Below, in pieces: positions 1 through 8,829 of a stretch of 64,000 nt of DNA. Source of the DNA: Cloacibacterium caeni (GTDB lineage Bacteria; Bacteroidota; Bacteroidia; Flavobacteriales; Weeksellaceae); assembly GCF_907163105.1 (NCBI RefSeq), contig NZ_OU015321.1, positions 868,001-932,000 on the forward strand, written 5' to 3'. Each line of letters starts with the position of its first letter. Positions within the stretch are counted from its first letter, which is position 1. Both the position numbers and the translations under genes were made by a program. The notes under the pieces are model-generated. The model was given only the letters and a program-made list of their open reading frames with translations. It had not been told where the DNA came from and made no database searches.

Positions 1-1619
1 GAAATTATTTGATGATTTCTACCATCAAAAAACCATTTTCTTATATCGTTCCGCTTTCTAGATTTCCTATGACTGCTCAAGTTTTTGATTTACAAGGAAA
101 TTTAGTAAAAACCGTAAATGATGTTCCATTGAATGAAATTATGCCAAAAGGTTTTTCATCAGTTAGAACAGGAAAAAGAAATATGTCTTGGAGAGCAGAC
201 AAACCTGCAAGTTTATATTTTGTAGAAGCTTTAGATGGTGGTGACCAAAGCAAAAAAGCAGAATTCAGAGATGAAGTTTTTACTTGGGATGCACCTTTTT
301 CGGCTGAACCTAAATCTTTGATGAAAACCAAACAAAGATTTGCAGGAATTCAATTCGGGAATGAAGAAAACGCTGTAGTAATGGATTCTTGGTATGATAC
401 TCGTTCACAAAAAACGTATTTCCTTAATCCAAAAACAGGAGAAAATAAAGAAATTGCAGAAAGAAATTATCAAGATGTTTATGCAGATCCAGGAAATTTC
501 CAAACCGATAAAAATGAATTCGGACAATACGTAATTTCCATCAAAAACGGAAAAGCACACTTAATTGGTGATGGTTTTACCAAGGATGGTCAGTTTCCTT
601 TTATTGACGAATTTGATTTTAAAAACTTCCAAACTAAGAGATTATATACTTCTAAAACACCAAATGTAAAAGAAGATATTATTGACATTATTGATGCCAA
701 TAAAGGAACGGTTTTAGTAACTCAACAGTCTAAAAATCAGTATCCTAATTATTTTGTTAGAAATATTAAAAACAACAAAGCAGAAGCGGTAACGCAATTT
801 TCAAATCCTTTTGCGAGTATTTCTACTATTCATAAAGAAGTCATCAAATATAAGAGAAATGATGGAGTAGAACTGAAAGGAACACTTTATCTACCAGCAA
901 ATTACGATTTCAAAAAGAAACCAAAATTGCCACTTTTAGTTTGGGCGTATCCAGAAGAATTTAAGGATAAAGCAACAGCTGGACAAAACACTGCAAACCC
1001 GAACGAATTTACTTTCCCAAGTTATGGTTCGTTTATTTATTGGGTGACTAAAGGTTATGCGGTTTTAGATGATGCGAGTTTTCCAATTATTGGTGAAGGA
1101 ACTACAGAACCGAATGATACTTTTATTCCGCAATTGGTTGCCAATGGAAAAGCGGCAATTGATGCTGTTGATCAATTAGGCTATATCGATAGAAATAGAG
1201 TAGCAGTGGGTGGCCATTCTTACGGTGCATTTATGACCGCAAATTTATTAACTCATTCTAACGATTTTGCTTGTGGAATTGCCCGAAGTGGCGCTTATAA
1301 CAGAACTTTGACACCTTTTGGCTTCCAAAGTGAACAGCGTAATTATTGGGATGTTCCTGAAATCTACAACGGAATGTCACCATTTATGAATGCTAATAAA
1401 ATGAAAAAACCAATGCTTTTAGTTCATGGTGAAGCAGATAACAATCCTGGAACGTTTACATTGCAAACAGAGCGTTATTTCCAAGCGTTGAAAAACTTAG
1501 GAGCACCTGTAAGAATGGTGATTTTACCGAAAGAATCTCACGGTTATGTTGCTAAGGAAAACATTTTACATTTGCTTTGGGAACAAGACCAATTCTTAGA
1601 AAAATGTTTGAAAAAATAA
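1..1619 (+). CDS. S9 family serine peptidase (prolyl oligopeptidase type), 5' end outside window
   Basis: The reading frame is open to the first base of the window, so the gene starts upstream and only about 537 residues are visible; full-length relatives are around 800. The C-terminal alpha/beta-hydrolase domain carries the catalytic triad. Counting from base 9, Ser404 lies in GGHSYGAF, Asp477 in HGEADNN and His511 in ESHGY. The N-terminal visible part matches the end of a beta-propeller domain. The arrangement resembles glutamyl endopeptidase-like S9 enzymes, which cleave oligopeptides in the periplasm or outside the cell. The signal peptide cannot be judged because the start is missing. 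A strong terminator follows directly. Confidence 0.9.
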   Translation, partial: NYLMISTIKKPFSYIVPLSRFPMTAQVFDLQGNLVKTVNDVPLNEIMPKGFSSVRTGKRNMSWRADKPASLYFVEALDGGDQSKKAEFRDEVFTWDAPFSAEPKSLMKTKQRFAGIQFGNEENAVVMDSWYDTRSQKTYFLNPKTGENKEIAERNYQDVYADPGNFQTDKNEFGQYVISIKNGKAHLIGDGFTKDGQFPFIDEFDFKNFQTKRLYTSKTPNVKEDIIDIIDANKGTVLVTQQSKNQYPNYFVRNIKNNKAEAVTQFSNPFASISTIHKEVIKYKRNDGVELKGTLYLPANYDFKKKPKLPLLVWAYPEEFKDKATAGQNTANPNEFTFPSYGSFIYWVTKGYAVLDDASFPIIGEGTTEPNDTFIPQLVANGKAAIDAVDQLGYIDRNRVAVGGHSYGAFMTANLLTHSNDFACGIARSGAYNRTLTPFGFQSEQRNYWDVPEIYNGMSPFMNANKMKKPMLLVHGEADNNPGTFTLQTERYFQALKNLGAPVRMVILPKESHGYVAKENILHLLWEQDQFLEKCLKK

Positions 1620-1624
1620 ATTTT

Positions 1625-1650
1625 AAAAGACGCTGAAAAGCGTCTTTTTA
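1625..1650 (+). terminator. Intrinsic terminator of the S9 peptidase gene
   Basis: A perfect 10-bp stem (1625-1634 with 1639-1648) and a GAAA loop are followed by a T-rich run. It starts 6 bases after the peptidase stop codon. Confidence 0.9.
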
Positions 1651-1698
1651 TTTTTGAAATAATCTTGAATTTGATAAAATTGTGTAATTTTAAAAAAG

Positions 1699-1726
1699 TC
1701 TAGAATCTGAAATCTAACATCTAACA
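1699..1726 (+). repeat. Heptanucleotide array before alkB
   Basis: Four 7-bp units (for example TCTAGAA and TCTAACA) run without gaps and end one base before the ATG of the AlkB-like gene. They belong to the same period-7 family seen at 26803-26870, 40602-40634, 41004-41038 and 59484-59511. Confidence 0.75.
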
Positions 1727-1727
1727 A

Positions 1728-2309
1728 ATGAATAATCTTTTACCAAAAGACGGCACTGTACATTATTATGGAAAAATCTTCACAGAGGAACAAAGTGCAA
1801 TATATTATGTTAAATTGCTGAATGAAATCAATTGGCAACATGATGTAGTTAAAATTTTTGGAAAAGAGATTGTCACCAAAAGAAAAGTTGCTTTTTTAGG
1901 AGATGAAGGAATTTCTTATAAATATTCTGGTAAAAATAAAATCGCTGAGAATTGGCTAAAATTTATTTTAGAAATAAAATATACGGTGGAACAAATCTCA
2001 GGCGAAAAATTTAATGCGTGTTTATTGAACTATTATCACAATGGCTCTGAAGCGATGAGTTGGCATTCTGATAACGAAAAAGAAATTCTCAAACATTCTG
2101 CAATTGCGTCTGTAAGTTTCGGAGCGGAAAGAAAATTTGGTTTTAAACATAATTTTAGCAAAGAAGAAATTTCTCTAATGCTAGAGAATGGCTCATTACT
2201 CATCATGAAAGATGAAACTCAAATCTATTGGAAACACAAGCTTTACACGAATGCTAAAATTACTGAGCCAAGAGTAAATTTGACATTCAGAACAATTTTA
2301 AACGATTAA
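1728..2309 (+). CDS. AlkB-like 2-oxoglutarate/Fe(II)-dependent dioxygenase
   Basis: A 193-residue member of the AlkB (2OG-FeII oxygenase) family, closest in layout to the short ALKBH2/3-like bacterial proteins that remove alkyl groups from DNA or RNA bases by oxidative demethylation. The iron ligands are visible as His113 and Asp115 in WHSDNE and His170 in WKHKL. Arg182 and Arg188 in the C-terminal PRVNLTFR match the 2-oxoglutarate and substrate-pocket arginines. NYYHNGSEAMSWHSD is the typical family stretch. The gene stands alone between a terminator and a lipoprotein gene. Its start codon directly follows a heptanucleotide array. No SOS- or Ada-type site was recognised upstream. Confidence 0.88.
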   Translation: MNNLLPKDGTVHYYGKIFTEEQSAIYYVKLLNEINWQHDVVKIFGKEIVTKRKVAFLGDEGISYKYSGKNKIAENWLKFILEIKYTVEQISGEKFNACLLNYYHNGSEAMSWHSDNEKEILKHSAIASVSFGAERKFGFKHNFSKEEISLMLENGSLLIMKDETQIYWKHKLYTNAKITEPRVNLTFRTILND

Positions 2310-2470
2310 ACATAATATTCTAATTAATTCCTATAATTTATATTATGTTAAATTGTATTTTTTCATCTTCAATATAATTATAGTTTCCTAACCTTTTCAT
2401 TCCTTTTAATCCATTGAATGTTTATAATCATTGATGAGAATTTTATAAAGTTATAAATCGTTTATCGCCA

Positions 2471-2478
2471 TACTTTTG
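2471..2478 (+). promoter_or_regulatory. -7 promoter box (TACTTTTG)
   Basis: TACTTTTG fits the Bacteroidota -7 consensus TAnnTTTG and lies 12 bases before the ATG of the lipoprotein gene. No clear TTTG -33 box was found at the expected spacing. Bases 2310-2470 otherwise hold only AT-rich sequence and a weak inverted repeat (2310-2318 with 2340-2348). Confidence 0.6.
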
Positions 2479-2489
2479 CAAGAAAAATT

Positions 2490-2981
2490 ATGAAAAATTT
2501 TGTAGTTATTCTTTTAATTAGCATTTCTTTTATTTCTTGTAACAAAAAAGTAACATCTTCATATACCATAATTCCTGAAGATACCATTCACCAGAGTTAT
2601 CCAGAAACTTTTGAGCCGAAAAAAGATAATTTGCAATTTTGTTATCTTTCTGTGGTAGGCAAAGATTCTTTGCACCTTTCTTACACTCTTTATCCTACAG
2701 ATTCTGTAAAAGGAAAAATGAGCTATGATAATTATGAAAAAGATGGTTCTACTGGAAAAGTGTATGGTATAAAATCTGGTGATACCTTAAAATTAACTTA
2801 CGACATGTTTTCTGAGGGAATGCATTCGTTAATAGATGTTCGCTTTTTGACCAAAGACAATAAACTTTACGAAGGAATTACTGCTATGAAACAAAAGAAC
2901 GATTCTACTATGATTATTGTGAATGATAAAAGTGTAGATTTTAAGTCTGGAAGAGTTTTATCGCCTGTTAAATGTAAATAA
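2490..2981 (+). CDS. Hypothetical lipoprotein
   Basis: A 163-residue protein with a short hydrophobic N-terminus ending in a lipobox-like ISC at about residue 17, so it is probably lipid-anchored in the cell envelope. The mature part is polar and rich in Lys, Asp and Ser, and I recognise no domain. It includes repeated short motifs around the word DTLKLTYD that suggest beta strands. It has its own -7 box and stands between unrelated genes, so context gives no function. Similar small lipoproteins are common and poorly conserved in Flavobacteriia. Confidence 0.7.
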   Translation: MKNFVVILLISISFISCNKKVTSSYTIIPEDTIHQSYPETFEPKKDNLQFCYLSVVGKDSLHLSYTLYPTDSVKGKMSYDNYEKDGSTGKVYGIKSGDTLKLTYDMFSEGMHSLIDVRFLTKDNKLYEGITAMKQKNDSTMIIVNDKSVDFKSGRVLSPVKCK

Positions 2982-3076
2982 TGTTAGTAATTTTTCATGC
3001 TATTCTACTCTATTTTAGATGAATTTTTTAATTTTTTCTCTACATATAGTTGCAGTTTACTTTTTCTATTGGGTAT

Positions 3077-3107
3077 TTTGATACTATGTGAAATCCTCGT
3101 ATTTTTA
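3077..3107 (+). promoter_or_regulatory. Bacteroidota promoter of the acyl-CoA dehydrogenase gene
   Basis: A TTTG -33 box (3077-3080) and a -7-like box TATTTTTA (3100-3107) are separated by 19 bases, the usual spacing. The last base of the -7 box departs from TAnnTTTG. The ATG follows 16 bases downstream. Confidence 0.55.
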
Positions 3108-3123
3108 GCAAAATTTAAACGCA

Positions 3124-4305
3124 ATGTCATACTATCCTTTAAATACTATTCCAGATTATTATGGAATTGATGATTTACTTACAGAAGAACATATATTAAT
3201 CAGAAACTCTGTAAGAGATTGGGTTCAGTCATTTATTATGCCTCAAATTGATGATGCAGCACAACATCATAAAGACATTTCTAATCTCATGAAAGAATTA
3301 GGAGCAATTGGTGCTCTTGGTCCTTATATTCCAGAAGAATATGGAGGTGCTGGTTTAGACCAAATTTCTTACGGATTAATTATGCAAGAGTTAGAACGTG
3401 GAGATTCTGCCGTTCGTTCTGCAGCTTCTGTACAGAGTTCTTTGGTTATGTTTCCTATTTTTGAGTTTGGTTCAAAAGAACAAAAGCGCAAATATCTTCC
3501 AAAATTAGCTTCTGGTGAATTTATCGGTGCATTTGGTTTAACAGAACCAAATCACGGTTCAAATCCAGGAGGAATGGAAACGCATTACAAAGATATGGGT
3601 GATCATTATTTGCTTAACGGTGCTAAAATGTGGATTACCAATGCTCCACTTTGTGATATTGCTGTAGTTTGGGCAAAAGGTGAAGACGGAAAAGTTCGCG
3701 GAATGATTGTAGAACGTGGTTACGAAGGTTTTACCACTCCAGAAACCACCAATAAATGGTCATTAAGAGCTTCTAAAACTGGTGAATTGGTTTTTAATAA
3801 CGTTAGAGTTCCTAAAGAAAATCTATTACCAAATGTAGAAGGTCTTAAAGGTCCACTTTCTTGTTTAAATTCAGCACGTTACGGGATTTCTTGGGGAGTA
3901 ATTGGCGCAGCAATTGATTGTTATTGCACTGCTGTTCAGTACTCTAAAGAAAGAACACAGTTCGGAAAACCAATTGCAAGTTTCCAACTTCAACAGAAAA
4001 AATTAGCCGAATTTTTAACAGAAATTACAAAAGCACAATTGCTTTGTTGGAGATTAGGAACCTTGAAAAATGACCACAAAGCTACTCCAGCTCAAATTTC
4101 TATGGCAAAGAGAAATAATGTGAGAATGGCAATTAACATAGCAAGAGAATCTCGTCAAATTCTTGGCGGAATGGGAATTATGGGAGAATTCCCAATGATG
4201 CGTCACGCTGCCAACTTAGAATCTGTCATCACTTATGAAGGTACAGAAGACGTTCACTTGCTCATCACAGGTCTTGATATCACAGGAATCAACGCATTTT
4301 CATAA
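3124..4305 (+). CDS. Acyl-CoA dehydrogenase, glutaryl-CoA dehydrogenase-like
   Basis: A 393-residue FAD enzyme that oxidises an acyl-CoA to the 2-enoyl-CoA and passes electrons to ETF. All family blocks are present: the N-terminal helical domain, FGLTEPNHGSNPGG and KMWITNAP in the middle beta domain, YSKERTQFGKPI, and LGGMGI near the C-terminus. The catalytic base is Glu372 in YEGTEDVH; a YEGT glutamate at this position and the TEDVH tail are typical of glutaryl-CoA dehydrogenases, which also decarboxylate. That substrate is inferred from family resemblance only. The gene has its own promoter and terminator and no pathway neighbours. The ETF genes are at 26-27.6 kb. Confidence 0.88.
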   Translation: MSYYPLNTIPDYYGIDDLLTEEHILIRNSVRDWVQSFIMPQIDDAAQHHKDISNLMKELGAIGALGPYIPEEYGGAGLDQISYGLIMQELERGDSAVRSAASVQSSLVMFPIFEFGSKEQKRKYLPKLASGEFIGAFGLTEPNHGSNPGGMETHYKDMGDHYLLNGAKMWITNAPLCDIAVVWAKGEDGKVRGMIVERGYEGFTTPETTNKWSLRASKTGELVFNNVRVPKENLLPNVEGLKGPLSCLNSARYGISWGVIGAAIDCYCTAVQYSKERTQFGKPIASFQLQQKKLAEFLTEITKAQLLCWRLGTLKNDHKATPAQISMAKRNNVRMAINIARESRQILGGMGIMGEFPMMRHAANLESVITYEGTEDVHLLITGLDITGINAFS

Positions 4306-4312
4306 AAATTAT

Positions 4313-4352
4313 ACTTTGTCAAAGCTTTAAAATCTTTGACAAAGTTTTTTTT
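4313..4352 (+). terminator. Intrinsic terminator
   Basis: A perfect 12-bp stem (4313-4324 with 4334-4345) and a 9-base loop are followed by a run of T. It ends the acyl-CoA dehydrogenase transcript. Confidence 0.9.
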
Positions 4353-4432
4353 TTGATTTTGGCGTGCCTTTTTTCCACCGCTATTGCCATGCAAAAAAGT
4401 CGCGCTTTCCGTTTCAATCTTTTATTTTTCCA

Positions 4433-4466
4433 GTCTTCGACTCTTCGACTCCGCTCAGACTGACAT
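4433..4466. repeat. Interspersed TTCGACTCC..GCTCAG repeat half
   Basis: TTCGACTCCGCTCAG followed by ACTGACA (about 4444-4465), with a preceding TTCGACTC, is one arm of a palindromic repeat type widespread in Bacteroidota genomes. A diverged full palindrome of the same type lies inside the neighbouring E2 gene at 4810-4895. Confidence 0.6.
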
Positions 4467-4484
4467 AATAAAAGGATTTCCACT

Positions 4485-4543
4485 GCAATCGCTCACGCGA
4501 AAGAAAGAATAAAATCTGCTCAATCAGCAAAATCAGCGAGAGA
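4485..4543. repeat. Interspersed repeat ending in CAGCGAGAG
   Basis: The 16-mer GCAAAATCAGCGAGAG (4528-4543) is identical to 35064-35079, also in a non-coding gap next to a gene start. The sequence before it (CGCTCACGCG, AATCTGCTCAATCAG) resembles the other copy loosely. Confidence 0.55.
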
Positions 4544-4549
4544 AAAATA

Positions 4550-5812
4550 ATGAAAACCATCAATATACCATTACCTAAAATAGGAGAATCTACTACCGAA
4601 GCCAAAATTGTAGAATGGCTTAAAAAACCCGGAGATTTCATCAAACGTGATGAACTTTTTGCCGTAATCGGAACCGACAAAGTAGATTCGGAGATCTTCT
4701 CAGAGTACGAAGGAACACTCAAAGAAATTCTTGTAAAAGAAGGCGAAGAAGTTTCTGTAGGAACTCCTATTTGCACAATGGAAGTGGATGATAACATAGA
4801 AGTTTCAACTGTCACAATCAGCGCGAAACGTAGTGAAGTAGTCGAAGTGTCTAATAAAGATTTTTCGACTCCATTACATTCCGCTCAAAATGACAAAACT
4901 CAACTTACACCTCGAAACTCAGAACTCGTATCTTTTCTTTCTCCAGTGGTAAGAAAAATGGCTGCAGAAAACGGTTTGAGTTTAGAAGATTTGCAGAAAA
5001 TCAATGGAACTGGTGAAAAAGGAAGAATTAGAAAACAAGATGTAGAAAATTTTTTAAAACCAAGAAAACAAAAGACTTATACTCCATTTGTTGAAGAAAA
5101 ACTTCAACTCAAAGTTGAACTCGGCGAAACTTTAGAGCCACTTTCTAAAATGCGTAAACTCATCGCCGAAAATATGGAAAAATCTTGGCGAAGCATTCCT
5201 CATGTTACTACTTTTATGGATGCAAATGTGACGAAATTAGTCGCTTATCGTGAAGAAAATAAAGAGAAATTTCTACAAGAAAATGCGGTAAAACTCACTT
5301 ATACGCATGTGATTATGAAAGCAGTGATAGATGCAATTAAGGTCTATCCTACTCTAAATTCTTGGTTTAATAATGAAGAATTGTTAGAAAAGAGAAACAT
5401 TAATTTAGGTTTTGCAGCTGCACTTCCAGATAGTAATCTCATTGTTCCGAATATAAAAAATGCACAGAATTTATCGGTTGTAGAAATTGCTCAACAAGTT
5501 TCTGAAATAGGAACAAGAGCTAAAAATGGAAAACTGAAACCAGATGACATTCAAAATACCACTTTCACGGTTTCTAATACGGGAATGTTCGGTTCAAAAA
5601 GTGGAACGCCTATTATTTCTCGACCGCAAGTTGCTGTTCTCGCTTTAGGAAATATCCTGAGAAGAGCTTGGATTGTTGATGAAAACGGTGAAGAAAAGAT
5701 ATTACCTCAATCGGTGATGACTTTGTCTTTAAGTTATGACCACAGAATTGTAGATGGTGCTCTTGCCTCGAAATTCTTAACAGAGATTAAAAAAAATATG
5801 GAAAATTTTTAG
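4550..5812 (+). CDS. Dihydrolipoamide acyltransferase (E2) of a 2-oxo acid dehydrogenase complex
   Basis: The E2 core of a 2-oxo acid dehydrogenase complex moves acyl groups from lipoyl-lysine to CoA. Domains in order: a lipoyl domain (about 1-80) with lipoyl Lys44 in GTDKVDSE, a linker, a peripheral-subunit-binding domain (about 131-167, SPVVRKMAAENG..) and a catalytic domain with His398 and Asp402 in YDHRIVDG. At 420 residues with one lipoyl domain it matches branched-chain or 2-oxoglutarate E2 proteins. No E1 or E3 gene is adjacent, so the substrate is open. The linker (residues 87-116) is encoded by a palindromic interspersed repeat, which is unusual. Confidence 0.9.
   Translation: MKTINIPLPKIGESTTEAKIVEWLKKPGDFIKRDELFAVIGTDKVDSEIFSEYEGTLKEILVKEGEEVSVGTPICTMEVDDNIEVSTVTISAKRSEVVEVSNKDFSTPLHSAQNDKTQLTPRNSELVSFLSPVVRKMAAENGLSLEDLQKINGTGEKGRIRKQDVENFLKPRKQKTYTPFVEEKLQLKVELGETLEPLSKMRKLIAENMEKSWRSIPHVTTFMDANVTKLVAYREENKEKFLQENAVKLTYTHVIMKAVIDAIKVYPTLNSWFNNEELLEKRNINLGFAAALPDSNLIVPNIKNAQNLSVVEIAQQVSEIGTRAKNGKLKPDDIQNTTFTVSNTGMFGSKSGTPIISRPQVAVLALGNILRRAWIVDENGEEKILPQSVMTLSLSYDHRIVDGALASKFLTEIKKNMENF
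4810..4895. repeat. Palindromic repeat inside the E2 coding sequence
   Basis: The left arm (4810-4849, TGTCACAATCAGCG..AGTCGAAGTG) and the right arm (4864-4895, TTCGACTCC..GCTCA..TGACA) are imperfect inverted copies of each other. They match the intergenic repeat at 4433-4466. The unit is read in frame and encodes E2 residues 87-116 in the interdomain linker. Confidence 0.65.
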
Positions 5813-5833
5813 AAATTTTATAAATAAATTTAT

Positions 5834-5983
5834 CGTTCCATAGGAACGTAATGTGTGTAATTCAATAATATATGTAGGAGTTGCGTTCCATAGGAACGCT
5901 ATCTTTTTTATTACATTGCGTTCCTACGGAACGCCACAATTCTTAATCTTTGTTTGCTACACATATTTGGTTCCTTCGGAACC
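5834..5983. repeat. Cluster of four REP-like palindromes
   Basis: Four short near-perfect palindromes built on GTTCC-N3-GGAAC lie at 5834-5848, 5883-5899, 5918-5934 and 5969-5983, with a decayed fifth around 6065-6075. Two have 7-bp GCGTTCC/GGAACGC arms. They fill the 327-base gap between two convergent genes. The rest of the gap (5984-6139) shows only AT-rich sequence and no gene. Confidence 0.8.
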
Positions 5984-6139
5984 TTCTTAGAATGTAAAAT
6001 AATGATTTTCAGATTAAGAACTTTAATTTAAAGAAGTTTAGATATCTCTACAAAATTGTTTTGATTCCTTCGGAAATTGAAAATTTCATGGAATCAATGA
6101 CTAAAGTGATGAATAAAACCTGCGAAATCTGCGGGAAAT

Positions 6140-8827
6140 TTAATTCCAACTTTCGTGAACTTTTTCTGTAAATGGAATTTCTGGATTGAGAATTTCTAGA
6201 ATTAAGTTTTTAACAGAAACCAAGGAATCTTCAAAATTGCCTTTTACAAATTCTACGTTCTGTACCCCATTATTTACTTCCGCAAAACTCCAAATTCCCG
6301 TTTCTATTTCACGATTTTTAAACTCTTCTATTTGTGAAATACAGTATTGATACATACACAATTGCATTGCTTGTTTGTATTTATCATCAAAGAAAAGATT
6401 TTCAATTTTGTCTTCTTTTATTTTGATTTTCAGGTTTTTAGGCTTTGCAGTTTTATAATCAATAATTCTTAAAGTTCCGTTGAGAATATCAATTCTATCA
6501 ATATATCCGTAGAAAATCACTTGATTATTTTCATCAATTTTGAATGGAATATTTTCAATTTTTCTTTCTAAAGCTACAATTTCTAGCGCATTCCCTTTTT
6601 TAACCAACTCCAAATCATAATTCAAAACAGATTCTACTACTCTTTTGGCAATTTGTTTGTGAACGAAATTCATTCCTTTTTCGTAGAATTCTGGTTGATG
6701 TTTTAGTCTTTCAATCGCTTTGTCAATTGATTCATCTACTTGTTGAAGTAAGTTTTCTAAATCATTAATTTTTAATATTTTACCGATTATTTTTCCGTAT
6801 AAATATTCTAAAGCATTATGAACTAAAGTTCCATAATTACGTTGAGAAAGCTCTTCTTCAATTTCTGTGGTTTCTCTGGTGTTGAGAATTTTATCCAAGT
6901 AAAAATCAATAGGATTATAAAGATACGTAACCAAATGTGATGGCGAAACTTTCTGCTTCCATTCTTCTAATTTTTCAAGAACAGCAGTTGTTTTTTCAAT
7001 CGTAATTGGTTCTTGATTAATCGGTTCAGAAGTATTTTCGATAATGATATGCTCTATTTTATGCTGAGATTCCATCTCAATTTGGGTAATGAATCTCGTT
7101 TTTTCGCCTGTATTTACGCCAGAACCGAGAGCATTGTAAAGCAAATAGATATTCTTGGCATTCTGTAAAAATCGGTAAAAGTGATAGGCATAAATTCCGT
7201 CATTTTCTAAGAAAGTATGCAGATTAAACTGCTTTCTTACATCAAACGGAAGATAAGTATTTTGCGAATTTCCAAGCGGTAATTTTCCTTCGTTGGCGGA
7301 AAGAAGAATGATATTTTCAAAATTCAACAATCTGGTTTCCAAAAGTCCCATCAATTGTAAACCTTCTAAAGGTTCTCCCACGAAATCTATGGATTCTGAA
7401 TTGATAAGCTGATTAATCAAAACTTCCAGTGTTTCGATTTTCACCTGATATTGATATGGAGAAAGTTGATTCTTGATGATGATGAAACTCTTCTCGAAAT
7501 GAGAAATGTTTTCATATTGTACATTATCTATTTCATTGTATTTTAAATCTTTACAAAAATCAATTAAAGTATTGAGTAAAGTTTCAGCGTCTTGTTTTTC
7601 AAACAAATTATAGAAAGAAAGTCCGTTCAATAATTCGTTTAATTGTTTTTTAGAAATGTAGACAATGTTTCTTTCTTCTAAGGTTGCAACGAAGTTTTTG
7701 ATGATATTTTCGTCTTTAAAATTCTTTGGAAGTTCATCTAAAATCGGCAAAATATCATTGTAATAATACGAAGAAGCATTTTTTTCTAATTGTTTATGAA
7801 GATGAAACAGTTTTTTCATCGCATTTGAAAAAGCCAAATTTTTCAACGGAAAGCCCATTGTAATGTTCAGTTTTTCAACAGATGCGAGAGAATCTAATGT
7901 AGCAGGAAGCAAATTTTCGTCTAATAAAACTACTGCAGTATTTTGATAATCAGAATTTTCTGTGTGAATTTCTGAAAGAATTTCTGGCAAAACTTTGGTT
8001 TGAGCAATATTTCCTGAAACCTCATAAACCTTTATGTTTTTGTCTATAGAAAATTCATTTTCAATCCAGTTGAAATCTCTAGAATCATTAAATTCTTTCC
8101 AAGTTTTGTATTCGCGGAGAAATTTTCCTGCTTCTTGTCTTTCGTCATGGAAATAGTATTCATCTGCATGAAAGAAAATATCTGCTTTGTCCCATTGTAA
8201 AAGGGTTCTGACTAATTTTTCTTCAACGGGAGTAAATGCATTAAAACCAATAAAAACTGCTCTAAGATTGAAATTTTTACAATAATTTTCTAAATTTTCT
8301 TTGGTATGAAGATGAATCATTCCCGAAGTAGCCAATTGCTGTTCCTCTAATTTTTCTTGTAAAAAAGGAAGAAAAGCATACATTTTTCGCCAAAAATTGA
8401 GATTTCTCTTTCTAGCGCCTTCTTCATCGCCCAGATTTTCGCCCCAGTTTTTGATGCGTTCTTCAGCAAGCATCCATTCCAGAATTTCTTTGTCATTTCC
8501 ATGAAATTTCAGCATATCGTCCCAATCTTTTTGCAATGTAGGGAACCATTTCAGGAAACTCGCCAAATCTTCGTCTTGATAAAGTTGATTATAAGTTTGA
8601 TAGGCAAAAAGCCAAAGTGCAATGCCTTTGATTTCTTGTTTTTGACTGATTTTATGCACCAATTCATCAATCGTAAAAAACTCTGGAAGAATCCCATTAT
8701 ATTGTTTTTCTTTTAAGATTTCTTTAATGAAAACTACGGGTCTTTTTCCTGGAATTATAAATGAAAAACCCGATAAATCTTTAGATTTATCAAGCAAATT
8801 GGTTATGGTTTTTTTTAGAAATTTCAT
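6140..8827 (-). CDS. PD-(D/E)XK nuclease family protein, AddB-like
   Basis: An 895-residue protein ending in a RecB-type nuclease domain. Asp777 (in YIDRIDI), Asp790 and Lys792 (IIDYK) and the downstream QLCMYQY form the motif set of this nuclease clade. The N-terminal two thirds looks like a degenerate UvrD/AddB-type helicase fold: there is no intact Walker A lysine, but blocks such as VLLDENLLPATLDSL and LLSANEGKLP resemble AddB. Bacteroidota carry such a protein as partner of an AddA-like helicase-nuclease in double-strand break processing. No addA lies in this window. The start codon is 2 bases after the glutaminase stop, so the two are cotranscribed. Confidence 0.8.
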   Translation of the reverse strand: MKFLKKTITNLLDKSKDLSGFSFIIPGKRPVVFIKEILKEKQYNGILPEFFTIDELVHKISQKQEIKGIALWLFAYQTYNQLYQDEDLASFLKWFPTLQKDWDDMLKFHGNDKEILEWMLAEERIKNWGENLGDEEGARKRNLNFWRKMYAFLPFLQEKLEEQQLATSGMIHLHTKENLENYCKNFNLRAVFIGFNAFTPVEEKLVRTLLQWDKADIFFHADEYYFHDERQEAGKFLREYKTWKEFNDSRDFNWIENEFSIDKNIKVYEVSGNIAQTKVLPEILSEIHTENSDYQNTAVVLLDENLLPATLDSLASVEKLNITMGFPLKNLAFSNAMKKLFHLHKQLEKNASSYYYNDILPILDELPKNFKDENIIKNFVATLEERNIVYISKKQLNELLNGLSFYNLFEKQDAETLLNTLIDFCKDLKYNEIDNVQYENISHFEKSFIIIKNQLSPYQYQVKIETLEVLINQLINSESIDFVGEPLEGLQLMGLLETRLLNFENIILLSANEGKLPLGNSQNTYLPFDVRKQFNLHTFLENDGIYAYHFYRFLQNAKNIYLLYNALGSGVNTGEKTRFITQIEMESQHKIEHIIIENTSEPINQEPITIEKTTAVLEKLEEWKQKVSPSHLVTYLYNPIDFYLDKILNTRETTEIEEELSQRNYGTLVHNALEYLYGKIIGKILKINDLENLLQQVDESIDKAIERLKHQPEFYEKGMNFVHKQIAKRVVESVLNYDLELVKKGNALEIVALERKIENIPFKIDENNQVIFYGYIDRIDILNGTLRIIDYKTAKPKNLKIKIKEDKIENLFFDDKYKQAMQLCMYQYCISQIEEFKNREIETGIWSFAEVNNGVQNVEFVKGNFEDSLVSVKNLILEILNPEIPFTEKVHESWN

Positions 8828-8829
8828 GC

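Noticed and set aside
4414-4815. A 133-codon minus-strand frame overlapping the start of the E2 gene
   Set aside because: It is antisense to a well-supported lipoyl domain and reads through the interspersed repeats; its Ser-rich product is typical of shadow frames.
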